Origin: Brachionus manjavacas
Lineage: Eukaryota; Rotifera; Eurotatoria; Ploima; Brachionidae
Length of the DNA stretch: 64,000 nt
Reading direction: 5' to 3'
NCBI GenBank assembly: GCA_019054805.1
Contig: JAHQIY010000009.1
Coordinates: forward strand, 806,001-870,000
Below the pieces are notes generated by a model. It had not been told where the DNA came from. It was given only the letters and a program-made list of their open reading frames with translations, and made no database searches. Made by a program: the position numbers and the translations under genes. Positions 14,401 through 25,765 of this stretch are shown here, in pieces; within the stretch, counting starts at the first letter, position 1, and every line of letters begins with the position of its first letter.

Positions 14401-16713
14401 TTAGTTCGCTTTTAGTGGAGAAAGCAGACGAGACTAAAAATTTGAGTGAGATGGAAATTAATTTAGCAAGCAAAAAATCGTTAATATTAGTCGAAGATTC
14501 GTTGGATAAATCTCAAGTTATTCCAGAAGTTAGAACTGAAGAAACCGAAGTTGCTTTGAGCACAAATGATCAATCAAAGGATGAAAAAAAGGATTTGTTC
14601 GATGATTCTTCTAAACCACATCAACCAAATGATACGTTATGTAATGAAGAAGAGAAAGTTGAAAAAGAAACTAATGAGCCAGGAATAGGAAATGAAAAAC
14701 TAGATACTGAAGATGACACAGTTAATCCAGAACTTACTGTTCCTCTAAGCGAACCGTCTGTTAGTTCGCTTTTAGTGGAGAAAGCAGACGAGACTAAAAA
14801 TTTGAGTGAGATGGAAATTAATTTAGCAAGCAAAAAATCGTTAATATTAGTCGAAGATTCGTTGGATAAATCTCAAGTTATTCCAGAAGTTAGAACTGAA
14901 GAAACCGAAGTTGCTTTGAGCACAAATGATCAATCAAAGGATGAAAAAAAGGATTTGTTCGATGATTCTTCTAAACCACATCAACCAAATGATACATTAT
15001 GTAATGAAGAAGAGAAAGTTGAAAAAGAAACTAATGAGCCAGGAATAGGAAATGAAAAACTAGATACTGAAGATGACACAGTTAATCCAGAACTTACTGT
15101 TCCTCTAAGCGAACCGTCTGTTAGTTCGCTTTTAGTGGAGAAAGCAGACGAGACTAAAAATTTGAGTGAGATGGAAATTAATTTAGCAAGCAAAAAATCG
15201 TTAATATTAGTCGAAGATTCGTTGGATAAATCTCAAGTTATTCCAGAAGTTAGAACTGAAGAAACCGAAGTTGCTTTGAGCACAAATGATCAATCAAAGG
15301 ATGAAAAAAGGATTTGTTCGATGATTCTTCTAAACCACATCAACCAAATGATACATTATGTAATGAAGAAGAGAAAGTTGAAAAAGAAACTAATGAGCCA
15401 GGAATAGGAAATGAAAAACTAGATACTGAAGATGACACAGTTAATCAAGAACTTACTGTTCCTCTAAGCGAACCGTCTGTTAGTTCGCTTTTAGTGGAGA
15501 AAGCCGACGAGACTAAAAATTTGAGTGAGATGGAAATTAATTTAGCAAGCAAAAAATCGTTAATATTAGTCGAAGATTCGTTGGATAAAGCTCAAGTTAT
15601 TCCAGAAGTTAGAACTGAAGAAACCGAAGTTGCTTTGAGCACAAATGATCAATCAAAGGATGAAAAAAAGGATTTGTTCGATGATTCTTCTAAACCACAT
15701 CAACCAAATGATACGTTATGTAATGAAGAAGAGAAAGTTGAAAAAGAAACTAATGAGCCAGGAATAGGAAATGAAAAACTAGATACTGAAGATGACACAG
15801 TTAATCAAGAACTTACTGTTCCTCTAAGCGAACCGTCTGTTAGTTCGCTTTTAGTGGAGAAAGCCGACGAGACTAAAAATTTGAGTGAGATGGAAATTAA
15901 TTTAGCAAGCAAAAAATCGTTAATATTAGTCGAAGATTCGTTGGATAAAGCTCAAGTTATTCCAGAAGTTAGAACTGAAGAAACCGAAGTTGCTTTGAGC
16001 ACAAATGATCAATCAAAGGATGAAAAAAGGATTTGTTCGATGATTCTTCTAAACCACATCAACCAAATGATACGTTATGTAATGAAGAAGAGAAAGTTGA
16101 AAAAGAAACTAATGAGCCAGGAATAGGAAATGAAAAACTAGATACTGAAGATCACACAGTTAATCCAGAACTTACTGCTCCTCTAAGCGAACCGTCTGTT
16201 AGTTCGCTTTTAGTGGAGAAAGCCGACGAGACTAAAAATTTGAGTGAGATGGAAATTAATTTAGCAAGCAAAAAATCGTTAATATTAGTCGAAGATTCGT
16301 TGGATAAAGCTCAAGTTATTCCAGAAGTTAGAACTGAAGAAACCGAAGTTGCTTTGAGCACAAATGATCAATCAAAGGATGAAAAAAAGGATTTGTTCGA
16401 TGATTCTTCTAAACCACATCAACCAAATGATACATTATGTAATGAAGAAGAGAAAGTTGAAAAAGAAACTAATGAGCCAGGAAAAGGAAATGAAAAACTA
16501 GATACTGAAGATCACACAGTTAATCCAGAACTTACTGCTCCTCTAAGCGAACCGTCTGTTAGTTCGCTTTTAGTGGAGAAAGCAGACGAGACTAAAAATT
16601 TGAGTGAGATGGAAATTAATTTAGCAAGCAAAAAATCGTTAATATTAGTCGAAGATTCGTTGGATAAATCTCAAGTTATTCCAGAAGTTAGAACAAAAGA
16701 AATTAAATTTTAA
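2431..16713 (+). CDS. Giant low-complexity protein built of 38 tandem 120-residue modules
   Basis: I do not recognise the family. The reading frame opens at ATG 2431 with a lysine/glutamate-rich head of 180 residues, then enters 38 complete copies of a 120-residue module plus a partial 39th, and ends at TAA 16713 (tail TKEIKF). The module is hydrophilic, acidic, rich in Glu, Ser, Asp and Lys, without predicted membrane segments. It looks disordered; recurring segments are KKSLILVEDSLDKSQVIPEV, ALSTNDQSKDEKKDLFDDSS and SVSSLLVEKADETKNLSEME. The frame breaks at 18 modules, always at the same A-run (A7 in 20 modules, A6 in 15, A5 in 3). The missing bases total 21, and counting them restores one frame of about 4,767 codons from start to stop. 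I therefore treat it as one gene with probable consensus errors, but real frameshifts are possible. Function is unknown; a scaffold or structural role is only a guess. The 3' side is an AT-rich tract. Confidence 0.6.
2971..16694 (+). repeat. Tandem array: 38 x 360 bp modules plus a partial copy
   Basis: Unit length is 360 bp when the A-run is intact, 359 or 358 when it is shortened; 38 complete units occupy 2971-16629 and a partial copy follows. Copies are almost identical. Recurrent single-residue alternatives are Ser/Ala in DK(S/A)QV and Asn/Ile in TK(N/I)LSE. Val for Ala (PELTVPL), Gln for Pro and His for Asp appear only in the last six units (from about 14.6 kb). This is the expected pattern of an array homogenised by unequal exchange, with variants surviving at one edge. 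Confidence 0.95.
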
Positions 16714-17052
16714 GATGACACAGAATATTCGGATTTTCCAATTAAGTGAGATTCAAATTAATTAGTTCCATTTTTCAACGCTTTACTTTTGAATTTTTTT
16801 CTTACAATTATTATCAAATTTTTTTTAATTTTTTTTTCAAGTTTTAATTTTTTTTAATTGCTTTCCTTTTTTTCTTTTTTTTTCCTTTTATTTTATTTTA
16901 ACTGCAATTCATTGGATAATTTTATTTATATTATTTCATTTGTCCGTCCAATTTTATAATTTTCTTTTTTTTTATTTTATTCTTTATCTCAAAAATAAAA
17001 AATTTAAAATTTTAATATTAATCTTTTTAGATTATTTATAAAAATGAATTGG
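16714..17052. other. Intergenic, T-rich
   Basis: About 340 bp between the stop of the repeat gene and the end of the RPUSD4-like pseudogene on the other strand. It consists of long T runs interrupted by short AT words, and holds the 3' flank of both convergent genes. No further feature was seen. Confidence 0.6.
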
Positions 17053-18749
17053 TTATTTTGCTTTTATAAAAATAGATTTTGATTTGTCGAACTCGTCTAA
17101 AATTATCTGCTTTGCATGCAAATGCATTGGTACATATCTTGCTTTTGATTTTTTTATTTTCAATGCTTTAAGTAGCACTTCAGGTTGTTTCTTAAAAATA
17201 TATTTTTTATTCTTATTAATTTAGTTTTCTTTCATTACTTGAGGTGCCAATTTTATATGATGTGAATATTTATGATCCCCTAAAATTGGACAACCTAGTC
17301 CATAATCTAAATGTGCTCTTATTTGATGTTGAAAACCTAAAATTAATATTTTCTTTTTTAAAAAAAATCCCTGAATTTCTTTGAATTCACCTGTTTTTGC
17401 TGCAAATCAATCAGTGCCCCATTTTTATTTGAATCAATTACTCTGTTTTTTGTAATTGCTTCTCTCCTCTTCTCATTCTCTTTAGATACATTTTTTAAAA
17501 TTAACTTTGTCTCTTCTTCATAGTTTGGAGATAGATATGTTTTGGTTTAAAGTTAATAATTTATTTGTTCATTTTTATTTCTTACACGTGTAATTCCGTT
17601 TATTGACCTTCCTAATAATGGTATATTTATTTCTCCTGTTCGTATTTTTGGAACATTTTTTTTAATTGCCAAATATTGTTTGATAATTTTTTTTTGGTCG
17701 AAACAATTTCTTATTTTTCTTGCTGATTCGGAATTTCTTTTTTTTTTTATTTTAATTATTGTTCAAAATAAAAATATTTTTAACGTTGCGAAAAGCATGA
17801 CACCAGTCGTGAATTCATCTAATCAGTTGCACATTAATAATCTATAATTAAGTTTTAATAGTTTCTCCGAAATTGGAAGAATTTTTGAAACTGATAAATG
17901 CAAACCAGGTCCCTCTTCAGAAAAAAAAATTTTTTTTTTAATTTGATTTTCATTTTTTTAATAGTCAAATACTTATACTAGCCAAGCCATATGGCTTACC
18001 AATAGCTAAAATTCCCTCTTAATTTTAATAATTCAATGAAAACCACCTTCTTAATTATGGTAGCATATGTGGTTTTTTATTATTTCAGCTGACTCATCTA
18101 ATGTCATTTTTTCCCAATTTAAAACTTCATCTTTCAAAATTTTATGTTTGGAATCAATTTTTGGTCTTTCACTCATTGTTAATTTCTGAGCTGGTAATTT
18201 ATTCTTTTCATCTATTACTTGATTTTTAGATGTGATTATCGGAATATAATTTTGATTGTCGTCTAGATTTTTATTTTTTTCGATCAAATTACGTATATTA
18301 CCAAAAGATTCATCAACTTCTTCTGCAATTAAAGTTTGAGGTTTTTCCATCGGTGACTCTTTAAATCTCTATTAGGTGAAAATCTCTATTGATAATTTTT
18401 TATTATACCTAAACTATCATTTTTAGATAAATTTCCAAAATATACTTCATCTATAAATTAAGATCTTTTTTTTCTATTTTAATACCAGCTATTGGCAACT
18501 TTTCATCACTTGTTTTAGCTGATTTACTGATTTCTTTATTTATTTTGTATTCATCTAACTTTTTTTGATCCAAAAAATTTGCCTGTTCGAGTCCAAAAAA
18601 ATCTTCATTATCAGAAGAGCTTGTTTCACTTAATTTTTCAGCACATTTTTCTTCCAATTTTGGAAATTTCGGCTCGACTTCTTCCGGTTTATCGTTGTAA
18701 AATTAATTTGTCCAAATGTTGTCTCAACAACTTTAATATTTCCCTTCAT
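17053..18749 (-). pseudogene. RPUSD4: RPUSD4-like mitochondrial RNA pseudouridine synthase, decayed
   Basis: Read on the minus strand from about ATG 18749 to TAA 17053. Recognisable blocks in order: FIDEVYFGN (18.45 kb), MTLDESAEIIKNHICYHN (18.06), LAIGKPYGLAS (17.98), SVSKILPI..LDEFTTGVMLFA (17.8), KIIKQYLAI..IRTGEINIPLLGRS (17.65), then FQHQIRAHLDYGLGCPILGD (17.3) and VPMHLHAKQIIL (17.1). These are the RluA/RluD-family signatures and resemble RPUSD4, which modifies mitochondrial RNA. Introns of the usual short type are retained, so this is not a processed copy. Defects: the HRLD catalytic motif reads N-stop-LD; further stops and a frameshift lie before KPYGLA; single T losses shift the frame near FIDEVYFG and near 18.69 kb; the join before FQHQIRAHL is out of phase. 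A functional gene with assembly errors cannot be fully excluded, but the substitutions in HRLD argue for decay. Confidence 0.75.
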
Positions 18750-19003
18750 TTTGCTTGGTAAAATTTTTTTAAACAATTTTAATAATTAAATCTAGTCGTT
18801 TGTTTTATCAGATGTTAAACAATTTAGAAAACTATCTACTAGGATATTACAAAATTTTGAAAAAAAAGTCTAAAAAATGCGTACACTTTTAATTTTTTTT
18901 TGAATTTAAAATGCTTTTAAGTTTGTCTTTTTTATAAAACTAAATTTTTTTAATAAAAATGAAAAAATTATTTAAATTTTTATTAAATAAAAAATTAATT
19001 TCA

Positions 19004-19525
19004 TTATTGTTCACTGAATGATTTTCTATTATCTAAAAAATGTAGATACGATTTTGATGTGAACAACAATAAGATTCCCGAGAAGAACCCGAACCATATA
19101 TTCAAAAATTCATTGTCTGGCAAATAAACTTTGGTAAGGCTCCAAGCCAAAACACTTCCAAAATTAAACATTACTGATTCGAATACGCTAAAGCCGATTG
19201 CGTAGCGAAGTTTGGTGTTTTTCATATGCTCTGAGGTAAATATGTAGAATACACTACCGACTAACGAATTGAAAAACAAGGTTTTTGAAATTGAAATCGA
19301 ATTATCGCCACATAATCTTTAGATTTCTTACAAAAATTTCTTATTTTATTTTTGTGAATATTACTTTGAGAAAAAATTTGGTGCAGTAAATTTAGTTGAG
19401 TGTAGTAAATAGCTTGTGCCTGCTACCAAAGGAATTGCTCTCTTGGTAAATTTGTCTTTATCCAATTCTTGGACCTTTGTCAAGTATTCGCGAACTTTAT
19501 TGTTTAAAATCGAAATGCGAGACAT
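19004..19525 (-). CDS. Small three-helix membrane protein, two exons, unrecognised
   Basis: Exon 1 is 19525-19365 (ATG at 19525) and exon 2 is 19316-19004, with a 48-nt GT..AG intron whose phases match, giving a protein of about 157 residues. The first 50 residues are charged (NKVREYLTKVQELDKDKF). Exon 2 holds three hydrophobic stretches: around LFFNSLVGSVFYIF, then YAIGFSVFESVMFNFGSVLAW, then FLNIWFGFFSGILLLF. The C-terminus is short and polar (LDNRKSFSEQ). There is no signal peptide at the start. I cannot name the family; the compact size and tail would fit an organelle membrane protein, but that is a guess. An intact frame across a good intron makes a real gene likely. Confidence 0.6.
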
Positions 19526-20927
19526 TTTAGTTTACAAATGCAAGAATATTGAAAACAAAAGCTACATAAAAGCTTCAAAACATATAGAAATATTTCGTAT
19601 TTTTGACTTGGTTGAAATTTTTAAACAATTTAAGTTAACATTTTACCACATGGACAAAAAATGATGCCACAAATTTTAATTAAAAACACAAGATATTATT
19701 TGTAAAAATTAATCTCTTTTTTGTGTGTGCTGTTCGCTTTGGATTGATAAACATAAGCTTAAAATTGAATTAATTTTTAATAAAAAATATTGACAAAATT
19801 TTAAAATCTTATCTTTATTACAAAAATCAAGCCTCAATAAAAATTAGTTTATAAGTTTCAAAAATTCAAAAGACGAGTTCGAATTCGAATGAGTTTTAAA
19901 GGGTATTCTATTTGATTCTGAGATGCAATCAAAATTTTTGAATTAATTTTTTTTTAGATTTATTTTTTAAAGTACTGACAAACAAATTATAATTGAAAAT
20001 ATGATTTCGAATTATTGAAACATGTTTTTAAATTATTAAAAAAAATCAGCAATTTTTTAAACCCGATTTTAGAAAAATTGAATAAGTTAAAATATTTTTT
20101 TTTTTCTATTTTTTGATCAAGATTTATTATAAATATAAATTTCAAATATTTGTTAAATATAAAATTGCTTATTTTTTATATCAATCTAGTAAGGAATTTC
20201 ACACTCAAATCATTTAATTTGATTAAAAGCCACGAGCTGAATTAAATTAAGTTTTTGGGTAGTACAAATTACTTTATTTATTTGAGCGCTAACCTAAATT
20301 ACAAGAATTTAAAATTATGCTTCTTTACTTATTTTTTGCAATAAATCGACTGAAAAAAAAGGTAAATAGTACATTTTTAACGAAAATAAAAGAAGGAAAG
20401 CATAAAATTATTTATTTTTTTAATTTTAATAACAAAAATTCCAGTTATGATTTATGGAACCACTTGCCTTTTGATATCATGAGAAAGTCTGATAAAGGTT
20501 CTGAATGCAACCCGCATTTTATGTCTGCGTGCAAATATTAGAACTTAGTTGACCCATTTATTTCAAAATTCAAGCTTCAATTAGACCAAACAAAAAAAAC
20601 AAAAAGTTTTTTGAAAAAATAAATTATTCAGTCAAAAACTAACATTTTTCAAGCACACATGATCAAATCAGACACATAACTTAAAGCAAGATGTTAATCA
20701 TTATTTTAATTTCAAGTTAGAAAAAAATTAATTTTTTCCAATTTAGTATTCACTTGAATTAATTTAAGCAAAATTTTAACTCTTAAAATAATTTTCTTTC
20801 ATTAGATATTTCACGTTTAGTAAAATTTCAATAATTTTCTAAACCAAATATTATATTATGTTTATTTGAGTGAATTTTTAAACAATCAAAAAAACATCAA
20901 AAAATATTCTCTGGGGATCACAGTATA
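19526..20927. other. Intergenic, AT-rich
   Basis: Region between two divergent genes (the small membrane protein on minus, SLC35D on plus), so it must hold both promoters. A 74-codon frame at 20317-20541 has no recognisable domain and I do not call it. No repeat structure was seen. Confidence 0.5.
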
Positions 20928-22291
20928 ATGATAGAAAGATTCGGTTCGGCAGCATTCTACGGCTTGGCCTCCTTGATGATCACATTCGCCAACAAAATTG
21001 TTCTTACTTCATACAGGTAACTCCAGTTTGAATTTTGATCACAACCATTTAATCAATTTTGGCAAAGATTTACTTCATTCCAGGCACTGGCTCTTGGTCA
21101 AGTAAAATTTTGAGCTTCCAAAATTTGATTTTATTAATAATAAAATTTAAAAAAGATCACGATCACTTTGGTTTTGTTGAGAATACTCAAGAAACTAAAA
21201 TTGATAAAATTAGCCAATTTTGATCCGAAAACAGCATGGAATATAATGCCACTTGCAATTTTCTATTTCGGAAACATCCTTTTTGGTCTAGGCGGAACAA
21301 AATCTCTCAAGTATTTTTAATTTTAATTCAAATGATTTTTTTTTCAATTTTTTTTCTCAGCTTGCCAATGTTTAGTGTTTTGAGAAGATTTTCTGTTCTA
21401 ATGACCATGTATGGTGAACAATATATTTTGCGGTATTTTTTAAATTTTTGGTTTTTAGCTTTAAAAATTTACTTTTTAAAAAAAAGTAAAAAAAAATCAT
21501 CTGCCATTCAAATGAGTATTTATGCAATGATCTTAGGAGCTCTAGTGGCAGCCTCGTAAGAAACTGGTTTTTTCTTTGTTATGCATTTTTTTAAACTTAT
21601 TTTTAAGTGATGATCTTACTTTTGATGTATATGGATACACATTTATCACACTAAACAATTTTTTTACTACTGCTAATGGAATTTATACCAAAAGGAAACT
21701 AGATAACATGGTAATTTTTATTCAAAAATAAATAAAGTTTGAAAAGAGTATTTTTTTTTAAAGAAAATGGGAGAGTATGATTTATTATATTATAACGCAA
21801 TTTTAACTTTGTTTCCGATGATAATTTTGTCAATTTATTCTGGAGAAATAGAAAAATTGCAGAACTACGATGAATGGTTTAATCCGGGTTTTTGGTTTTT
21901 TTTCCTTTTGTCATCATTAATGGGCTTCATACTTAATTTTTCGTGGATGCTTTGCACAAGGTTTAATTCACCATTAACAACCACTGTCACCGGTTGCTTA
22001 AAAGTATTTTTATTTTTACAAAATCCATCAATCTTATTTCATTTTATTAAGAATATTTTGGTGACATATTTAGGAATGCTCATAGGTGGTGATTACATAT
22101 TTTCTAGCTTAAACTTTGTTGGTTTAACAATTAGGTTTGTTTTTTTAAATAAACTTTTTTTCCAGAAAATTCTAAATATGATCGATTCAAGCTCTGTTTC
22201 AAGTGTGTTCTATTCATATTTGACCTTTTCGTCCAGCAAGCCGGTCGAAGAAGCGAAGCCAAAACAATCAAAATGTACAAGCTTGGTTTAA
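20928..22291 (+). CDS. SLC35D: SLC35D-type nucleotide-sugar transporter
   Basis: Nine exons: 20928-21016, 21068-21101, 21156-21310, 21361-21432, 21487-21555, 21608-21710, 21764-22003, 22052-22134 and 22192-22291. The eight introns are 48-57 nt, all GT..AG, and the sum is 945 nt (314 residues) in one frame. Family signatures run in order: [130 protein letters not shown] and [12 protein letters not shown]. This is the SLC35D1/D2 (fringe-connection) pattern: a multi-pass ER/Golgi antiporter that imports UDP-sugars such as UDP-GlcNAc or UDP-glucuronate for glycosylation. Length matches the family. The last splice acceptor (AG before 22192) is chosen by homology; using the nearer CAG at 22165 would break the frame. 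Confidence 0.92.
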
Positions 22292-22807
22292 TTTATTTAA
22301 AAAAATTATTGCTCTTTTTCTAAATCGTTATTTGCTTAGTATCAAATTTTCAATCTAGTCTTCCATAATTAAAGGCTTCTTAGAAATTAGTTGTTTTATA
22401 CCCAATGTTTCACTCAATACTTGTGTTTTAGTTTTTTGATTATTTAAATTTTTATTGTAAATAATGCTGGTTTTATCACTTGTTTAAAATTTTAATATCA
22501 AATTTTTATTTCTATTAGCTTTAATCTTTTTTTTCTATTTAAGGAGACCCTAAAAATCAAAGAAACAATTTATTGAAAAATATCGAATTTGTTTTTTTAT
22601 TAAATTTTTTTCAAATCATTTTTAAAATAAATTTTTTAAGCCTTTTCTAAAATTTTGTTGATTTTCATTCAAACATTCTTAGGATATTTTATTTTTATTT
22701 AGTTGAAGACATTTTTCGGTCATCCTCTTCGAAGTACATATATTAAATGTAGTTGCTATGATTGAAATTTAATTATAAAATTATTTGGAATTTTGAATTT
22801 TAAAAAA
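22292..22807. other. Intergenic spacer between SLC35D and SKP2
   Basis: AT-rich spacer of about 515 bp between two genes on the same strand. It should carry the SLC35D 3' end and the SKP2 promoter. No further element was recognised. Confidence 0.5.
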
Positions 22808-24480
22808 ATGGAAAATCTGAAAGTCCTTCGAAATGCTAAAAAAAAATCCCGCCAGCTTGAGTTACAGCGAAAAATCCAGCAAGATAGTACAGCCAGCCGT
22901 CTTAACTCATCATTATTCGACTCAAATCCAAACTACTGTGATTTGATAGAAGGTGTTTTGCCCCAAGAAGGTTTTGATTCATTTTATATCCAAAAACTTA
23001 ACTACGATATTAAATTCTTAATTAGATTTTTTTCGTAAGCTATCAGATGAAATTGTTTTAAGAATATTTAGTTATATACCGCGAAAAACTCTTTTAAAAT
23101 ATGCAATTGTTTGCAAAAGATGGCACAAGTTAATGTGAGAAATATCTTTTTTTTGCTTTTTCTTTGTCCTTTAAGTCTGTTTTTTTCTGATTTACCAAAA
23201 ATACTAAATTTAAATTATTGTATACATTTAATAAATCACAAAAATAAATTTTTGATTAAGACTTTTAGCTAAATTTAAAAAAGTGACTAAAGTTAAAAAC
23301 TGTTAATTTTTATAAAATTAAATTTTTTAGGAATTCATGAATGCTCAGAAAAAAGACAGATTTTAAGAATTTTTCTAAAATTGTGTAACATTTTTTTAAG
23401 CTTTGATGAATCGTTATGGGTGAGCTTTGATTTATCTTACAGAGTAGTGAATGCCGAAATAGTCATGAAAACTTTAAATCTTGGAATAAAAATGCTAGCA
23501 CTGGGACATTCGAATGTAACTAAGAAAAAAAATTATTTAAATTTAAATCAATTTTTAATTAAAGATCAGAAAATCGACCAAAAAATACATAACCCAAAAT
23601 GATGACTCGTTGAGAAACTTAAACTCTCAACTGAGCACATATTTATCAAAGTAAATTAGCTTTCAATTTATTTTTGCAAATCTGACTTAATTTCTGGTAT
23701 TAAAGTTCATTGAGACTTGAATTTTTGGACCTCACAAATGCGACTGTGGACGTTAACTCTATAAACACACTTCTAAGATGCTGCAAATGGCTGCGCAAGC
23801 TTAGTCTTGAAAGTCTTGAAATAAACAATGAAACATTTAAAAGTATGAGCAAGAATAAAAATCTAGAAACCTTGAACTTATGTTCATGCCATGGTTTCAC
23901 AATTGATGGAATTATTATTATGCTGGAGTGTTTCAAACAATTGTCAAGTCTAAATATGGCATGGACTAACTTAGACCGAGAATCGGTCTATATTCTATGC
24001 AAACATTTACCAAACAGTGTTCAAAAATTAAGTCTAGCAGGATGCAAAACAACCTTATTAGATAGTGACATTGAGAGTTTAGTTAAATCGTGTCCAAATT
24101 TAGTTGACTTAGATCTTTCGGATGCCCAGTCGCTAACTAATTTAACAATTCAACTAATTTCTAACAGCTTACCAAAATTGGAATATATTGCCTTTTCAAG
24201 ATGCTATTCCATTGTTCCATCAAGTTATTTGTAATTTTTTTTAGAATTCTAGACTGGTTGATTAATTTTAAATTTAAGTTTGCTTTCCAAGTTGGATAAT
24301 TTAATTGCAATTGATCTGTTCAATATTTTAAAAGCGAATAGTATCGAAACTCTTAAAAATTACATACCATCACTTAGATATGTAAATCGGTATCCATTTT
24401 GTTTCATTGGTCGTCCAAGAATTGCCAATATGCGCAAAAGTTTATGGGGATATAAAATTTCGGAAAGTTTAAGCAAATAA
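22808..24480 (+). CDS. SKP2: SKP2, F-box/leucine-rich-repeat substrate receptor
   Basis: Six exons: 22808-22970, 23026-23134, 23401-23515, 23565-23650, 23706-24230 and 24279-24480. The introns are 55, 266, 49, 55 and 48 nt, total coding length 1,200 nt, 399 residues, one frame. An F-box sits at about residues 59-96 (KLSDEIVLRIFSYI, then VCKRWHKL), followed directly by DESLWVSFDLS. Leucine-rich repeats then run to about residue 335 (FLDLTNATVDVNSIN, LRKLSLESLEI, LETLNLCSCHGF, LVDLDLSDAQSL, SFSRCYSIVP-like). The tail has the SKP2-type ending IGRPRIANMRKSLWGYK. SKP2 is the receptor of the SCF ubiquitin ligase that targets CDK inhibitors such as p27, driving G1/S. The start is the first ATG in frame. 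A poly(A) signal AATAAA lies at 24575-24580, about 95 nt after the stop. Confidence 0.9.
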
Positions 24481-25765
24481 ATGAGTTAAATTAATGTAAA
24501 TTGATACTCAGAAAATTCTATGTTTTAGAGAATTTTGTTTAAATTTTTTTATTTTCGGTAATTAAGTTATTTGTAATAAAGAATGTTGAACAATTTGTCA
24601 AATCATATTTTTATACCTTTAATTTAACCAAAATTAATTATGGTTATAATGATTAAATAAATTTTATTAAATTTTTTAACTTTTTTTTTAAAATTTAAAT
24701 ATTTTCCAGAAAAAAAAAATCCTTTTGGTCAAAAATTCAAAAATTTTTAATTTAAATTTTAAACTTAGGCTGATAAAAACTGAGTTTTTTAAATAATTAT
24801 TTATTTTTCAATTTTTTAAAAGTTTTAAATTTAATTCATTGAGTAATATAATTTAAGACTTAGATTTATTTATTTATTTTAAAAATAAATCGTTGTTTTA
24901 ATATGTTGATAATATATACATTATCACATACTCACAAATTTTTGTTATATGAAAAACCACACAAATAGAATAAGTAAACAATATTTGAAGATTTAATAAT
25001 CGAGGGAATTTATTAAAAATTCTTTTTTTATCATTTCAGATTGATTTCGCTTGGTCTCTAAATGGATATTTTTAATTTTTTTTTCGATAGTAAAGCTTTT
25101 TAATTATTATATTTTACTGGCCAAAATTTGAATCATTGGAATCTTGGGACATTTTTAGATGATCATTATTTTTAAAAATATTTCCACGTTTAATTTAAAA
25201 CTTAGTTATAAAATATTTTGCTAACTAATTTTTCATATAGAGGCCCGACGAAATCGTTCTAAAGTCTCAATAATAGAAAGTTTCCAGATATTGTGTTATA
25301 ATCTTCCTATGAAAAGCCTAAAATTGGTTCTATCTAAAATAATATCAACTTAACAAATAAATTTTAAGGAAAATTGCTCTTCACCAAAAATACTTTATGA
25401 TATAATTCGCTAAGTTGTGACAGGGCTATGATTTGAGTTACACTTAGTTCGCATCAGTTAATTAAATTTCATGTAAAATTTTACTTTAAAAATAAAGTTT
25501 TGTTTTAAAGATTTTTTTTCTATTATTTAAAATGCTAAAAATTGAACTTGTAATAATTTCTTTTGCAAAAAAGCAATTTTTCAAGCTTCATTTGTTATGC
25601 GAAGAACTAATCTTTAGTCAAAGTTATTCCTTGAAATAAGGTTTAAAGCGATTTGGTGATGGGCTAATTATTATTTTTTAAAAATTAGCTTGGTTTTTAA
25701 AACTTTTATTGTTAAAAAAATAATTATTTTAATATTTAGATTAAAAAATAGATCCTATTTTTTGT
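24481..25765. other. Intergenic, AT-rich
   Basis: Lies between the convergent 3' ends of SKP2 (plus) and NDUFAF4 (minus). It contains the SKP2 poly(A) signal at 24575 and T/A-rich sequence. No gene or ordered repeat was seen. Confidence 0.5.

Noticed and set aside
3120..15193. A 70-codon minus-strand frame repeated in most modules of the array
   Set aside because: It is the complement of the plus-strand repeat module; plus-strand coding with a long head and tail explains the array, and no minus-strand start or regulatory context is seen.
2971..16694. CRISPR-like or satellite interpretation of the array
   Set aside because: Units are 360 bp without spacers and stay open as codons, unlike CRISPR arrays; a plain satellite would not be expected to keep a frame.
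20317..20541. Possible 74-residue protein
   Set aside because: No recognisable domain, AT-driven composition, and no splice context linking it to SLC35D.
21433..21458. A 26-nt intron in SLC35D ending at the first AG
   Set aside because: Too short; the AG at 21485-21486 gives a 54-nt intron like its neighbours and restores the family sequence ([15 protein letters not shown]).
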